The translations under genes and the position numbers were made by a program. A stretch of 64,000 nt of DNA from the NCBI RefSeq assembly GCF_010731715.1, contig NZ_AP022587.1, positions 4,898,001 through 4,962,000 of the forward strand. The letters are read 5' to 3'. Shown here in pieces: positions 20,402 to 28,929 of this stretch. This DNA is from Mycobacterium stomatepiae. GTDB lineage: Bacteria; Actinomycetota; Actinomycetes; Mycobacteriales; Mycobacteriaceae. The notes beneath the pieces were generated by a model. That model did no database searches and had not been told where the DNA came from. It worked only from the letters and a program-made list of their open reading frames with translations. Positions within the stretch are counted from its first letter, which is position 1. Each line of letters opens with the position of its first letter.

Positions 20402-20934
20402 GAGGAGTCGGCTTGAATTTGGAAAAGGTCCGGTGCGTCACCTTGCGAGCGTTCAATGGCGAACCAGATATTGGAGAGTTCGTGCTGGACTGCAGCCACG
20501 CTGTGGGCGACGGCATCACCCTGTTCGACAGGGCTTGCGCATTTGCGAGTGCCTCGGGCGGCCATTTCAACGTAGGTGACAGCAGCAGCATGTCCAGCGT
20601 GGAGGAGGGCCCGTAAACGCTCGGCATGGACCCTCGGCGAGGCGTTCGTTGGTTTGGGCGAGGGTGCGGGGTGGGTTTTGCGACTCAAGGTGCAATGGGC
20701 ACACAAGGTTAGTGGCCAGCCTCCTGTGGATTGAGGACCGTTGGGCGGGAATGGAACTCCACTTGCTGCGACGTTTTGACGTTGCAAATCGACCGAGCGC
20801 TCAAGGAGGGATGGCAGCTTCGGCGCGGTCAAGGTGGAAAACGTCGCCTGCGACGAGCATCTCGTGAAATTTGTGGCTAGTAACCCTGAAGCCGCGAGGG
20901 CGTCGTGCGCATCTCCCGTGTTGCCCTCAATCAA
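20398..20934 (-). pseudogene. Truncated, degenerate relic of a secretory lipase
   Basis: The frame begins at TTG 20934 with AAGGAG upstream. It aligns with the intact lipase at 22317-23582: NVAASGVPFPPNGPQSTGGW matches DVAVSGVLLVPSSSPPDGGW, and later EQGDAVAHSVAAVQHELSNI matches the intact copy's DQGNAVADIVPAARRLNPYL. The nucleophile motif GHSQGG has become ERSQGD. The frame stops just there, losing the Asp and His of the triad and about half the protein. A decayed paralogue, not a working enzyme. Confidence 0.75.
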
Positions 20935-21039
20935 CCTCGTGCGCTCCTTTCTCTAAGCCAGAGACCCCAGGCTGGGCTCGCTTGCGATGTCGTAGTGATC
21001 AACGTCGATGATGCAGTAATGTTGCAAATAGGTCGTAAC

Positions 21040-21049
21040 TGTCTTATAT
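21040..21049. promoter_or_regulatory. TGTCTYATAT motif, copy 1
   Basis: TGTCTTATAT lies about 106 nt upstream of the start of the lipase relic. An identical 10-mer lies about 102 nt upstream of the intact lipase. It is a candidate shared operator or promoter element; see the findings. Confidence 0.4.
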
Positions 21050-21493
21050 AGGGAACGCATACGTCGGCCTGTGCATTGGGGTCGAGACGTGTTATTTGGT
21101 TAAAGGTGTTGTGAGGGGTAGGGATATGAGTGATTTCAGCTAAACGCGGCCCGCTCCGATGCATCCGATCGCCACGACAAGGCCGATGTATGCTGGCGTT
21201 GCCGTCGAGACGGGCGAGCCCATGTGGCAAACCGCCTGCCGACCACTTCGTGTCAAACGCGCTAATTCTTTAATTCAGAAGAGATCTGGCGGGGAAAAGG
21301 ACCATCTCAACCCTGTCGCGATCGGCGCGGAACTGTCTGGCGACTCGCGTCGGGTCGCCCTGATACTTCGATCCCGATCAATGCTTGCGACGACGCCGAC
21401 GAAGTTCCATACGGCGCAGATCAAGCAGCAGAAGCGCTGAAGCCTTAATCAGAATGATCGTCTGTGACGCGCCGCCGCCACTAGGCACACGTA

Positions 21494-21506
21494 TGCCTCA
21501 TATGAG
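21494..21506. promoter_or_regulatory. TGTCTYATAT-like motif, copy 2, within a palindrome
   Basis: TGCCTCATATGAG contains the perfect 10-bp palindrome CTCATATGAG and differs from TGTCTCATAT at one base. It lies about 46-58 nt upstream of the TetR gene at 21552, a typical place for autoregulation. Confidence 0.45.
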
Positions 21507-21551
21507 ATATATATAGCTCAGCCGCGTTAAAGTGTGTGTGTGCCAGACGGG

Positions 21552-22091
21552 ATGGCGGCGAAGAGCCGTGCGCGCATGTTGCTTTCGGCGGCTGATTATC
21601 TTGGTCGCCGGCCCGCAGCGACGATGGACGAAATCGCCGTCGCGGTGGGGGTGAGCCGTGCCACCCTGCATCGGCACTTCGCCGGAAGGCCCGCACTGAT
21701 CGAAGCGCTACGCGAGGCGGCGATCACCGCGCTCAAGGCAGTGTTGGTGGAGGCTCAGTTGACGAAGGGCTCGGCGGTCGAAGCTCTACAACGCTTAGTC
21801 CTCGGCTGTGAGCCGGTAGCGGGATATCTCGTGTTGTTGTACTCGCAAGAACTTGACTTCGCAGAAACTCTGGTTGGTTTTGCCGACCTTGACCGACAGA
21901 TCACCGATCTGTTCGCACGCGGACAACGAGACGGCGAGTTTCGAACCGACCTCACCGCGGTCTGGCTAACCGAAGCGTTCTACAGCCTCGTGGCAACCGC
22001 GGAATGGTCAATTCAGCTCGGTAAAGTTGCGCGCCGCGATTTCTCGCTGATGATCGCCGGCCTGATGTTGGAGGGAATCCTAGGTTCGTGA
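21552..22091 (+). CDS. TetR-family transcriptional regulator
   Basis: This protein has 179 residues from ATG 21552, preceded by GACGG. The helix-turn-helix is clear: AATMDEIAVAVGVSRATLHR followed by HFAGRPALIEALREA. The C-terminal half is helical with LDRQITDLFARGQRDGEFR, a TetR_C-type pattern. It has a small, AT-rich, palindrome-bearing promoter. It is the only regulator inside the accD3-bounded block and is therefore the prime candidate to control the neighbouring lipase and SMR pump. Confidence 0.85.
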   Translation: MAAKSRARMLLSAADYLGRRPAATMDEIAVAVGVSRATLHRHFAGRPALIEALREAAITALKAVLVEAQLTKGSAVEALQRLVLGCEPVAGYLVLLYSQELDFAETLVGFADLDRQITDLFARGQRDGEFRTDLTAVWLTEAFYSLVATAEWSIQLGKVARRDFSLMIAGLMLEGILGS

Positions 22092-22316
22092 TGCGCGAAC
22101 GCAGTCGACTCCAAGTTGTGATTGTGGATTCCGGTTGCGAGTGGGGGAGCGGCGGCGAAACTACGGTGTTAGTTGGTGCTGTCTACGAGTTCCCAGTCCC
22201 ACGAGCTTCATTGCAGCCGCCGGGGCTCGGTCGACCTGAGCCGCTGGAGCCTGGTTCCAGGCTGCGACGGGTGCCACAGACTTCGGCGCGACCACACACC
22301 GGGCTCACCCACTGCC

Positions 22317-23582
22317 CTACTGCGACGGCACACAATTGGTGTGGGGGCGGGGCGTGGGGCCGCCATGCTTGTTGAGAAATCGTAATTGCAGGCAGAGGCT
22401 GTTCAGTAGAGGCTGCATATGGTCCTGCCCGGGCAGGACGACCTCGTCGATCTCTGAGCCCAGATGGCGCAAGCGATAGATGAGCTGGAATGTGCCGACG
22501 GCGGGGACGACGGTATCCGCATCCCCAGTGACGACTAAGACGGGACCACGGGTAGGCAGACTGTCGGGATTGCCGTACCTGGCCAGGCGCGGTTCGAGTC
22601 CGGCGATGGCGTCCTGGTTATTAGAGAACACACTGGCCTCGGGAAGTTTGTCAGAGTGGTCGAAATATTCCAGCAAGCACATGCCGTGCGGGATGGTCTG
22701 TATGAGTCGCTTCCCCTGCGCTGATAACACCGAATTCGGTTGGACCCTCGGGTCAGAAGCGGCAGCACCGATGAGGACATACATGTCAAGAAGGGGAGCG
22801 AAAGGGTCCCGGTCGCTGCCGTCAATGACCGCCGACGGCACCCTATCGGTCGAGTTTCCGGGCGCGATCGCGATAGTGCCGGCAAGACCCGCGGGGATCT
22901 CTCCGCCTTCGCCGGCTCGGGTGGCGTCTAGGGCGGCCGCACCACCTTGCGAGTGCCCACTCACGAACCAGGTGGCCGACAGGTATGGATTGAGGCGTCT
23001 TGCTGCGGGAACAATGTCGGCAACGGCGTTGCCTTGATCAATAGCACTCATGTAGGTGTGAACGCCTGGGGTGCCCAATCCGATGTAGTCGGTGGCAACC
23101 ACTGCGTAGCCAGAGATAAGGAGTAGACGCAAGTAATTCGCTGCGTCATCGAAGCCCAAGTTTGGGTAGTGCGACGGCGCGCAACGGTCCGATATGCCCA
23201 TCGTGCCGTGGGCCCACGAGATCAAGGGCCAGCCTCCGTCGGGTGGAGAACTGCTGGGAACAAGCAGGACCCCGCTAACGGCAACATCTTCGCTGCGCGA
23301 GTTGACCGAGTGGTACAGCAGGTCAGTACGATTGGCCCCGCCGAAAGCGGCGCTGGGACCCTTGTTAATCGAGGTAATCAGATCACCGCGACGCCCCGGA
23401 GGCAACGGGTTGGGCGTCAGGTACGTATCGTCATTATTCGTCGGCAATTTGAGATCCAACGCGTGTTGCGGCACGATCAACGGTCTGCCGGTCCGCGAAC
23501 ACCCCATCAAACTTGCCGCCAGCACCCCGGCAACTCCCACAAAGACGGCAGGCGCTTTCTTCCAAGTCGCCATGCGCGACAT
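22317..23582 (-). CDS. Secretory lipase lipoprotein (LIP family)
   Basis: This protein has 421 residues from ATG 23582, chosen because GAGGAG lies 5 nt upstream; a GTG 6 nt earlier abuts that site. It has an N-terminal signal with lipobox ASLMGC, so it is probably a lipid-anchored exported protein. The alpha/beta hydrolase triad is visible: nucleophile Ser in VSGHSQGGAA, Asp in VVTGDADTVVP and His in PGQDHMQPLL. The family hydrolyses acylglycerols or other esters. TGTCTTATAT lies about 100 nt upstream. A decayed paralogue sits at 20398-20934. Confidence 0.85.
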   Translation of the reverse strand: MSRMATWKKAPAVFVGVAGVLAASLMGCSRTGRPLIVPQHALDLKLPTNNDDTYLTPNPLPPGRRGDLITSINKGPSAAFGGANRTDLLYHSVNSRSEDVAVSGVLLVPSSSPPDGGWPLISWAHGTMGISDRCAPSHYPNLGFDDAANYLRLLLISGYAVVATDYIGLGTPGVHTYMSAIDQGNAVADIVPAARRLNPYLSATWFVSGHSQGGAAALDATRAGEGGEIPAGLAGTIAIAPGNSTDRVPSAVIDGSDRDPFAPLLDMYVLIGAAASDPRVQPNSVLSAQGKRLIQTIPHGMCLLEYFDHSDKLPEASVFSNNQDAIAGLEPRLARYGNPDSLPTRGPVLVVTGDADTVVPAVGTFQLIYRLRHLGSEIDEVVLPGQDHMQPLLNSLCLQLRFLNKHGGPTPRPHTNCVPSQ

Positions 23583-24479
23583 CGTCACTCCTCAGTTTGT
23601 CCGATGCGATCCCCGTAGCGCCGGGCGTGCCTTAGTAACGAGCCAGCAGCAAGGGTTGAACGAACATGATAGTAAGACAAAGATGTCTTATATGCAACGT
23701 GTTAATCTCAAGCTGTTTGTGCGGGTTCGTGGGTGAAACGCGATGTTTGGGATGGCGGCCGTCATGCCGTCGGCGGCCCATGAGATGACCGGCCAGCAGT
23801 GTGAAACCGCCCGGATCGCCGCGATCATAAGTTGCCATTCGGCAATTTCGTGAGCCACTGCGTTCCGGTTGAATCGCGCTTCGTGCCAAGACTTTTGGGT
23901 AACTCTCAGCGAAAAAGGCCCGACAGAAAAAAGCAATCCAGACCCACTCTTGCGTCGGTGCCCCTGTTCGCACCCGGCAGCCGTCCGGCTGGCGCTGTGA
24001 TCTCAACCGCTGCCAGTGACGGGGCGCTGCTCGCAGGGCTCATCTTCCGTCATCAAGCCACCGCGATTGCCGAGCACATCGATTGAATGTTGGTGATTCC
24101 CTTCATGGTCGCGAGAAACCCGCCGGTCCGTGGAGATCACGTCTACCGACTTATCGTCGACCTCACTTCAGATCTGGTATTGCGCCGCTGCCGCGTCGCA
24201 CGCCGCCACTTCGAACCCGTTGTCATGGTGGTCGATCCCACCCAGATGCGCACCGCCTGGCGTACCCAGATTTGCGAGCCTCGACTTCTACTGCCTCTGC
24301 GTCCATCTCAAGACGGTTCGTCATGTGGCGCAACGCGCTTGGAGAGACGATGAACGGTACGGGCATTCTTGTCTTGTTCAAGGCTCGAATAACCTTCAAT
24401 GCGCGTCCGGGCGCAACGTCATTCACCATCCCGCAGGACGCTTGATTCCGGTCTCCTCATTGCGTATCTGGAGCCGCTG
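23583..24479. other. Long intergenic region, no supported gene
   Basis: This is nearly 900 nt between the lipase start and the SMR gene. It includes TGTCTTATAT at 23684-23693. The motif's bases form a 6-bp inverted repeat with AAGACA four bases before it (AAGACA-AAGA-TGTCTT). A 68-codon minus-strand frame at 24223-24429 (MPVPFIVSPSALRHMTNRLE) looks protein-like but was not recognised. The region probably contains further decayed genes. Confidence 0.5.
23674..23693. promoter_or_regulatory. TGTCTYATAT motif, copy 3, with inverted repeat
   Basis: AAGACAAAGATGTCTTATAT combines a perfect AAGACA/TGTCTT inverted repeat (four-base spacer) with the recurring TGTCTTATAT. It lies about 92-111 nt upstream of the intact lipase start on the minus strand. 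Confidence 0.45.
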
Positions 24480-24803
24480 TCAATGATCGCCAGATAGGTT
24501 CATCGTGACAACGCCGGCGATGATTAGGGTGATGCCAACAACTTTCGCTGTCGAGACTGGCGAGTCCAGGAACAATGTGGCAACGACCGTTATGCCGGCC
24601 GTGCCGATTGCCGACCACAACGCATAGGAGACGTCTACCTGCATGCCGCGCGAGATGGACAATGACATTAGCCAGAAAGAACCGGCGTAGCCCGCCGCGA
24701 CGGCCAGTGACGGCCACAGTCGCGCGAAGCCTTCGGTGCTTTTGAGCAGACTCGTCGCTACCACTTCGGCGAAGATTGCGCACAACAGAAATACCAAAGC
24801 CAA
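24480..24803 (-). CDS. mmr: Small multidrug resistance (SMR) efflux pump, Mmr-like
   Basis: This protein has 107 residues from TTG 24803. AAGGAG lies 5 nt upstream, and this start gives the same length as M. tuberculosis Mmr (Rv3065). Four transmembrane helices are visible. The essential proton/drug-binding glutamate is E13 in LLCAIFAEVVATSLLKSTEG. The SYALWSAIGTAGI segment of helix 3 is intact. It works as an antiparallel dimer exporting quaternary cations in exchange for protons. Two TGTCTYATAT-like repeats lie upstream. Longer in-frame extensions lack a ribosome-binding site. Confidence 0.88.
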   Translation of the reverse strand: MALVFLLCAIFAEVVATSLLKSTEGFARLWPSLAVAAGYAGSFWLMSLSISRGMQVDVSYALWSAIGTAGITVVATLFLDSPVSTAKVVGITLIIAGVVTMNLSGDH

Positions 24804-24939
24804 TACGACTCCTTGTTCGTAACGGTCGGCCACAGACGCGGACGACCTCACTAGCTCGCCGCCAAGACAAACCCCTGTCACTGGCTCCGCATAGCAAGTC
24901 TCGTCGTTAGCGAGCCGCCAGTCGCTGCTGAGTCAATAA

Positions 24940-24969
24940 TGTCTCATATGTACCATATATGTCTGATAC
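24940..24969. promoter_or_regulatory. TGTCTYATAT motif, copy 4, as a tandem pair
   Basis: TGTCTCATAT (24940-24949) and TGTCTGATAC (24960-24969) form a direct repeat with exactly 20 bp between equivalent bases, two helical turns. They lie about 137-166 nt upstream of the SMR pump start on the minus strand. Their composition is AT-rich against a GC-rich background. Confidence 0.45.
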
Positions 24970-25019
24970 AGTCCATAGCTGTCGCATGGACTGCGACGGT
25001 TGTTGCCGCCGGCAATCAA

Positions 25020-25536
25020 TCCCGTACGCTCCCGGGCTTCGGGGAGTTTCGCTTCGCCACACCGCTCATGACGTCGTATGCACTTCAATTTTCACTTCGG
25101 AATACGACGCGATCGCCGATTTCCCGCCGCACCCGTTTTGGCTTCTGACGCCCTTGAACTCGCTCGCTGTCCAGCGTGTTTTACACGCATCCCATTGCTT
25201 CCTATGTTGCTGCGGCAGGGCTTGGCAACGCCATCGAAAGCCAGATTGGCAACCTGACTTACTATTTGATGTCGACCGCGCAATTCGATGCGGACCGCGC
25301 AACTGCCTCTGCTGGATCCGCTACGGACATGTCTCCCCGTCCTGGGAAACCCGTTGGCCGACGTGATCCAGCCGTTTCTCGGGCCGATTATCGATCTCGG
25401 CCGTGCGCCCGGGATATGGCTCCCGGCTCCGCTGAGTGTCGCGGAAAACGCCGGCCAGGGCGCGGTAACCGGAGTCACGACTCCGTCGGCGGCCAAACCG
25501 CCGCTGATCCCGAGCGGCGTGGCGAGTAGGTTCTAG
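25020..25536 (+). pseudogene. Relic of a PE-PPE-domain serine hydrolase
   Basis: Fragments in different forward frames match successive parts of the PE-PPE domain. EYDAIADFPPHPFWLLTPLN (from about 25100) resembles the domain's YDGIADFP region. FYTHPIASYVAAAGLGNAIE and NLTYYLMSTAQ follow in another frame. LPLLDPLRTCLPVLGNPLAD (about 25300-25370) is in a third. The final frame stops at 25536. At least two frameshifts separate these, and the nucleophile-elbow part is not recognisable. It abuts the accD3 stop with 38 nt between. Confidence 0.7.
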
Positions 25537-25574
25537 CTTCAGCGGAGTCGAGGAGCACTCACCCGACGCCGCGT

Positions 25575-25698
25575 TCAAGGCAATCCGATTCCGCGGTAAC
25601 GCCGCAACCGTTGGGCAATACGCTCGGCGCACGGGATGCCGCGCAGCGCGTGCACCTCTGCGGCAATGGCGCCCGATAGTCGCTGGGAGAACTCGATC
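25575..25698 (-). repeat. accD3 3' end, intact copy of the 124-bp direct repeat
   Basis: This is the last 124 nt of the intact accD3 gene. It is matched without gaps by 18015-18138 in the same orientation. The two copies bound the 7.4 kb that holds the PPE, CitE-like, lipase, TetR and SMR genes. Confidence 0.85.
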
Positions 25699-27047
25699 GG
25701 CTCGTCGGCGGCATCGGGATGTTCCGGCACGATGGCGTCGACGATCCCGGACCGCAGCAGGTCCGCTGACCGAATACCTTGGGCCGCAGCAAGTTCGGGG
25801 GCATGCGCGGTATCGCGGAAGACGATCGCGCTGGCGCCCTCCGGCGGCAGCGGTGCCAGCCAGCCGTGTAGCGCGGCCAGCACCCGGTCGGCGGGCACCA
25901 TCGACAGCGCCGGCCCGCCGCTGCCCTGGCCTAGCAGCACCGACACCGTCGGGGTATCCAGCGTCACCAGTTCGGCCACGCATTGGGCGATCTGACCGGC
26001 CAGCCCGCCCTGCTCGGCCTCGGCCGACAGCGCGGGCCCGGCGGTGTCGATCACCAGCACCAGCGGCAGTCGCAATTCGGCGGCCAGCGCCATGCCACGG
26101 CGGGCTTCCCGCAGCGACGCCGGCCCGACCAGCCCGCCGGTGAGGCGCTGCTGGCCGAGCACCACCGCGGGCTGGCCCGCGAATCGGGCCAGCGCCAACA
26201 GGGTGGTCGCCGCCTCCCCGCTGCCGGTGCCGGACAACAGCACCAGATCGGTGGCACCGTGGCGCAGCAGATGCCCGACACCCGGCCGGTCCGGGCGTCG
26301 CGACGCGAGCACCGAATCCCAGGCCGGCACATCGGGTATCGCTTCGTCGGGTGCGGTCGCGGGCAACGGCTCCGGAGGGTCGGCGATGACGGTCAGCGCG
26401 CGATCCACCGTCCGGCGCAGCTCGTCGATCGCGACGACGCCGTCGATCACCCCGTGACGTTGCAGGTTCTCCGCGGTCTGGATGCCCGGCGGGAAGGGTT
26501 CGCCGTAGAGCTGCTCGTACACCCGCGGCCCGAGGAACCCGATCAGCGCGCCGGGCTCGGCGACGGTGATGTGACCCAGCGAGCCCCACGACGCGAAAAC
26601 CCCGCCGGTGGTCGGGTTGCGCAGGTAGACCAGGTAGGGCAGATGCGCCCGCTTGTGGAGCCTGACGGCCGCGGCGATCTTCACCATCTGCAGGAGCGCG
26701 ACCGTGCCCTCCTGCATGCGGGTGCCGCCGGAGCTGGGCGATGCCAGCAGCGGGAGACGCTCGGCCGTGGCGCGCTGCACGGCGGCGGTGATCCGTTCGG
26801 CCGCCGCGACCCCGATCGACCCCCCGAGGAAGCTGAACTCGCACACCACGACCGCCACCCGGCGCCCGTGTATTCGCCCCTCACCGGTGAGCACGGCTTC
26901 GTCGAGGCCGGTTGCCGCCCGGGCATCGGCGAGCTCGCGCGCGTAGGCCTCGCTGGTCGGTATCTTCAGCGGCTCGCTGTCCCAGCCCACGAAGGAGCCC
27001 TCGTCCAGTACCGCATCCTGCAGTTGTTCGGTCGTGATGCGACTCAC
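25575..27047 (-). CDS. accD3: Acetyl/propionyl-CoA carboxylase beta subunit AccD3
   Basis: This 490-residue carboxyltransferase subunit contains both crotonase-fold halves ([20 protein letters not shown] and [18 protein letters not shown]). It is of the fused AccD-AccA type, with N-terminal [13 protein letters not shown]. It transfers CO2 from carboxybiotin to an acyl-CoA for lipid synthesis; the preferred acyl-CoA is not known. The start lies 27 bp from the divergent echA6 start, so the two promoters overlap. The gene is complete although its 3' end is duplicated elsewhere in the window. Confidence 0.92.
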   Translation of the reverse strand: MSRITTEQLQDAVLDEGSFVGWDSEPLKIPTSEAYARELADARAATGLDEAVLTGEGRIHGRRVAVVVCEFSFLGGSIGVAAAERITAAVQRATAERLPLLASPSSGGTRMQEGTVALLQMVKIAAAVRLHKRAHLPYLVYLRNPTTGGVFASWGSLGHITVAEPGALIGFLGPRVYEQLYGEPFPPGIQTAENLQRHGVIDGVVAIDELRRTVDRALTVIADPPEPLPATAPDEAIPDVPAWDSVLASRRPDRPGVGHLLRHGATDLVLLSGTGSGEAATTLLALARFAGQPAVVLGQQRLTGGLVGPASLREARRGMALAAELRLPLVLVIDTAGPALSAEAEQGGLAGQIAQCVAELVTLDTPTVSVLLGQGSGGPALSMVPADRVLAALHGWLAPLPPEGASAIVFRDTAHAPELAAAQGIRSADLLRSGIVDAIVPEHPDAADEPIEFSQRLSGAIAAEVHALRGIPCAERIAQRLRRYRGIGLP

Positions 27048-27074
27048 GCGGCCAGGCTATATAGGCTGACGCCC

Positions 27075-27806
27075 ATGATCGGTATCACGCAGGTCGAAGC
27101 CGTAATGACCATCGAAATGCAGCGCGCAGAGCGACGCAACGCGCTCAACTCACAGCTCGTCGACGAACTGCGCGAGGCCGTGCTGAAGGCCGGTGATGGA
27201 TCCATCCGCGCCATCGTGCTGACCGGCCAGGGCACGGTGTTCTGCGCGGGTGCGGATCTGAGCGGCGACGCGTTTGCCGCCGACTACCCGGACCGCCTCA
27301 TCGAGCTGCACAAGGCCCTGGATGCGGCTCCCATCCCGGTGATCGGCGCGATCAACGGTCCGGCCATAGGCGCGGGCCTGCAGCTGGCCATGCAATGCGA
27401 CCTGCGGGTCGTCGCCCCCGACGCATTCTTCCAATTTCCGACGTCGAAATACGGCCTTGCCCTGGACAACTGGAGCATCCGCCGACTGTCTTCGCTGGTC
27501 GGACACGGCCGGGCGCGGGCGATGCTGTTGACCGCGGAGAAGCTGACCCCCGAGACGGCCCTACAGACTGGCATGGCCAACCGGATCGGGACGCTGGAAG
27601 ACGCCCAGGCGTGGGCCGCCGAGATCACCGGGCTGGCGCCGCTGGCGATTCAGCACGCCAAGCGGGTACTCAACGACGACGGTTCGATCGAGGAGGCCTG
27701 GCCGGTGCACAAGGAGCTGTTCGACAAGGCGTGGGGTAGCCAGGACGTGATCGAGGCGCAAGTTGCCCGCGTGGAGAAGCGTCCGCCGAGGTTCCAGGGG
27801 GCCTGA
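27075..27806 (+). CDS. echA6: EchA6, enoyl-CoA hydratase-fold acyl-CoA carrier
   Basis: This 243-residue crotonase-fold protein is the same length as M. tuberculosis EchA6 (Rv0905). The oxyanion-hole and CoA segments are present ([15 protein letters not shown] and [19 protein letters not shown]). The usual catalytic glutamates are not evident; the helix region reads [14 protein letters not shown]. In M. tuberculosis this protein binds acyl-CoA and feeds FAS-II without hydratase activity. Start ATG 27075 is very close to accD3, suggesting a leaderless mRNA. The next gene follows after 4 nt. Confidence 0.92.
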   Translation: MIGITQVEAVMTIEMQRAERRNALNSQLVDELREAVLKAGDGSIRAIVLTGQGTVFCAGADLSGDAFAADYPDRLIELHKALDAAPIPVIGAINGPAIGAGLQLAMQCDLRVVAPDAFFQFPTSKYGLALDNWSIRRLSSLVGHGRARAMLLTAEKLTPETALQTGMANRIGTLEDAQAWAAEITGLAPLAIQHAKRVLNDDGSIEEAWPVHKELFDKAWGSQDVIEAQVARVEKRPPRFQGA

Positions 27807-27810
27807 CGTC

Positions 27811-28929
27811 ATGGTGCCCGCAGCGTTTCGCCTGGCCGCCGGCACGGTCACGCTCGCCGCAGGCGGGTGGTTGTTGCGCGCGCTGCACGGGGCACCGGCC
27901 GCCCTGGGGGCCGACCCGTCGTCGATCCGGGCGGTGACGCAGCACTCGCCCAACTTTGCCGACGGTGTCTTCGTCAACCTTGAACCCGCCTCGAACGCCA
28001 ACCTGGACCGCGAGCAGCTCGCGCTGATCGCGTGGGAGTTGGTGGGAGGACGCGGCCACAGCCGCCCGCCGGGGCCGATCCCGCTGGCTGCGCCCGGGAC
28101 GTTCGACGCCGGCCCCGGCCGATTGGCGGTCAGCTGGCTGGGCCACTCCACCGCCCTGCTCGAGATCGACGGCTACCGGGTGCTCACCGACCCGGTGTGG
28201 AGCCACAGCTGCTCGCCGTCGGACGTGATCGGGCCCGAACGTCTGCATCCGCCACCGGTGCAGCTCGAGGCGCTGCCGGCGGTCGACGCCGTGGTGATCA
28301 GCCATGACCACTACGACCACCTCGACATCGACACCGTCATCGCGCTGGCCCGCTCCCAGCGGGCGCCGTTCTTCGTCCCCCTCGGCGTGGGTGCGCACCT
28401 GCGGGCGTGGGGCATACCCGGGCATCGCATCGTCGAACTCGACTGGAATGAAAGCGGTCACGTCGACGAACTGACCCTGACTTGTTTGCCCGCACGGCAC
28501 TTTTCGGGTCGCTTCCTGGATCGCAACACCACACTGTGGGTGTCCTGGGGAATCGCCGGTCCCAGCCACCGCGCCTACTTCGGCGGCGACACCGGATACA
28601 CCAAGAGCTTCGAACAAATCGGTGCCGAGCACGGACCGTTCGACGTGACGCTGCTGCCGATCGGCGCCTACAACCCCGGCTGGCCCGACGTTCACATGAG
28701 TCCGGAGGAGGCGGTGCGCGCCCACCTCGATCTCACGGCCGGCGGGTCCGGGCTTTTGGTGCCGATTCACTGGGGCACTTTCCGGCTGGCTCCGCACCCG
28801 TGGGCCGAGCCCGTCGAGCGGATGCTTGTGGCCGCGGAAACCACCGGAGCGGCGGTGGCGGTCCCCGCACCCGGTCAACGGCTCGATCCGTCCGGGCCGC
28901 TGAGGTTCAATCCGTGGTGGCGGTTGTAG
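27811..28929 (+). CDS. Metallo-beta-lactamase-fold hydrolase (Rv0906-like, NAPE-PLD/UlaG type)
   Basis: This protein has 372 residues from ATG 27811, 4 nt after echA6, in an operon. The N-terminal hydrophobic stretch AAGTVTLAAGGWLLRALHGA may anchor it. The zinc signature HxHxDH is present as ISHDHYDHLDIDT. Further metal ligands are in LPARHFSGR, FGGDTGYT and PIHWGTF. This set is typical of N-acyl-phosphatidylethanolamine phospholipase D-like and lactonase-like MBL proteins. The substrate is probably a lipid phosphodiester or ester, by family only. Confidence 0.87.
   Translation: MVPAAFRLAAGTVTLAAGGWLLRALHGAPAALGADPSSIRAVTQHSPNFADGVFVNLEPASNANLDREQLALIAWELVGGRGHSRPPGPIPLAAPGTFDAGPGRLAVSWLGHSTALLEIDGYRVLTDPVWSHSCSPSDVIGPERLHPPPVQLEALPAVDAVVISHDHYDHLDIDTVIALARSQRAPFFVPLGVGAHLRAWGIPGHRIVELDWNESGHVDELTLTCLPARHFSGRFLDRNTTLWVSWGIAGPSHRAYFGGDTGYTKSFEQIGAEHGPFDVTLLPIGAYNPGWPDVHMSPEEAVRAHLDLTAGGSGLLVPIHWGTFRLAPHPWAEPVERMLVAAETTGAAVAVPAPGQRLDPSGPLRFNPWWRL

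Larger units (their letters stand above)
20935..21551. other. AT-richer intergenic region without a supported gene
   Basis: These 617 nt lie between the lipase relic and a TetR gene. Short frames here show no recognisable family. The region contains TGTCTTATAT at 21040-21049 and a CTCATATGAG palindrome at 21497-21506, both treated separately. The base composition is clearly lower in GC than the flanking core genes. Confidence 0.6.

Noticed and set aside
22092..22316. Short plus-strand frames after the TetR gene
   Set aside because: Overlapping arbitrary frames, low similarity to any protein; treated as intergenic.
23688..23936. Minus-strand frame with HCWPVISWAADGMT, resembling the lipase GGWPLISWAHGTMG
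   Set aside because: Similarity is limited to about ten residues with no flanking support, too little to call another lipase relic.
24087..24353. 88-codon plus-strand frame in the region before the SMR gene
   Set aside because: No ribosome-binding site, no recognisable motif and unusual composition.
18015..25698. Prophage or classical genomic island for the accD3-bounded block
   Set aside because: No integrase, phage structural genes, tRNA or insertion sequence was found within or at the borders; only the repeat structure supports mobility.
25983..27074. Possible long N-terminal extension of echA6
   Set aside because: The open frame upstream of ATG 27075 runs antisense through accD3; starting at 27075 gives the exact family length.
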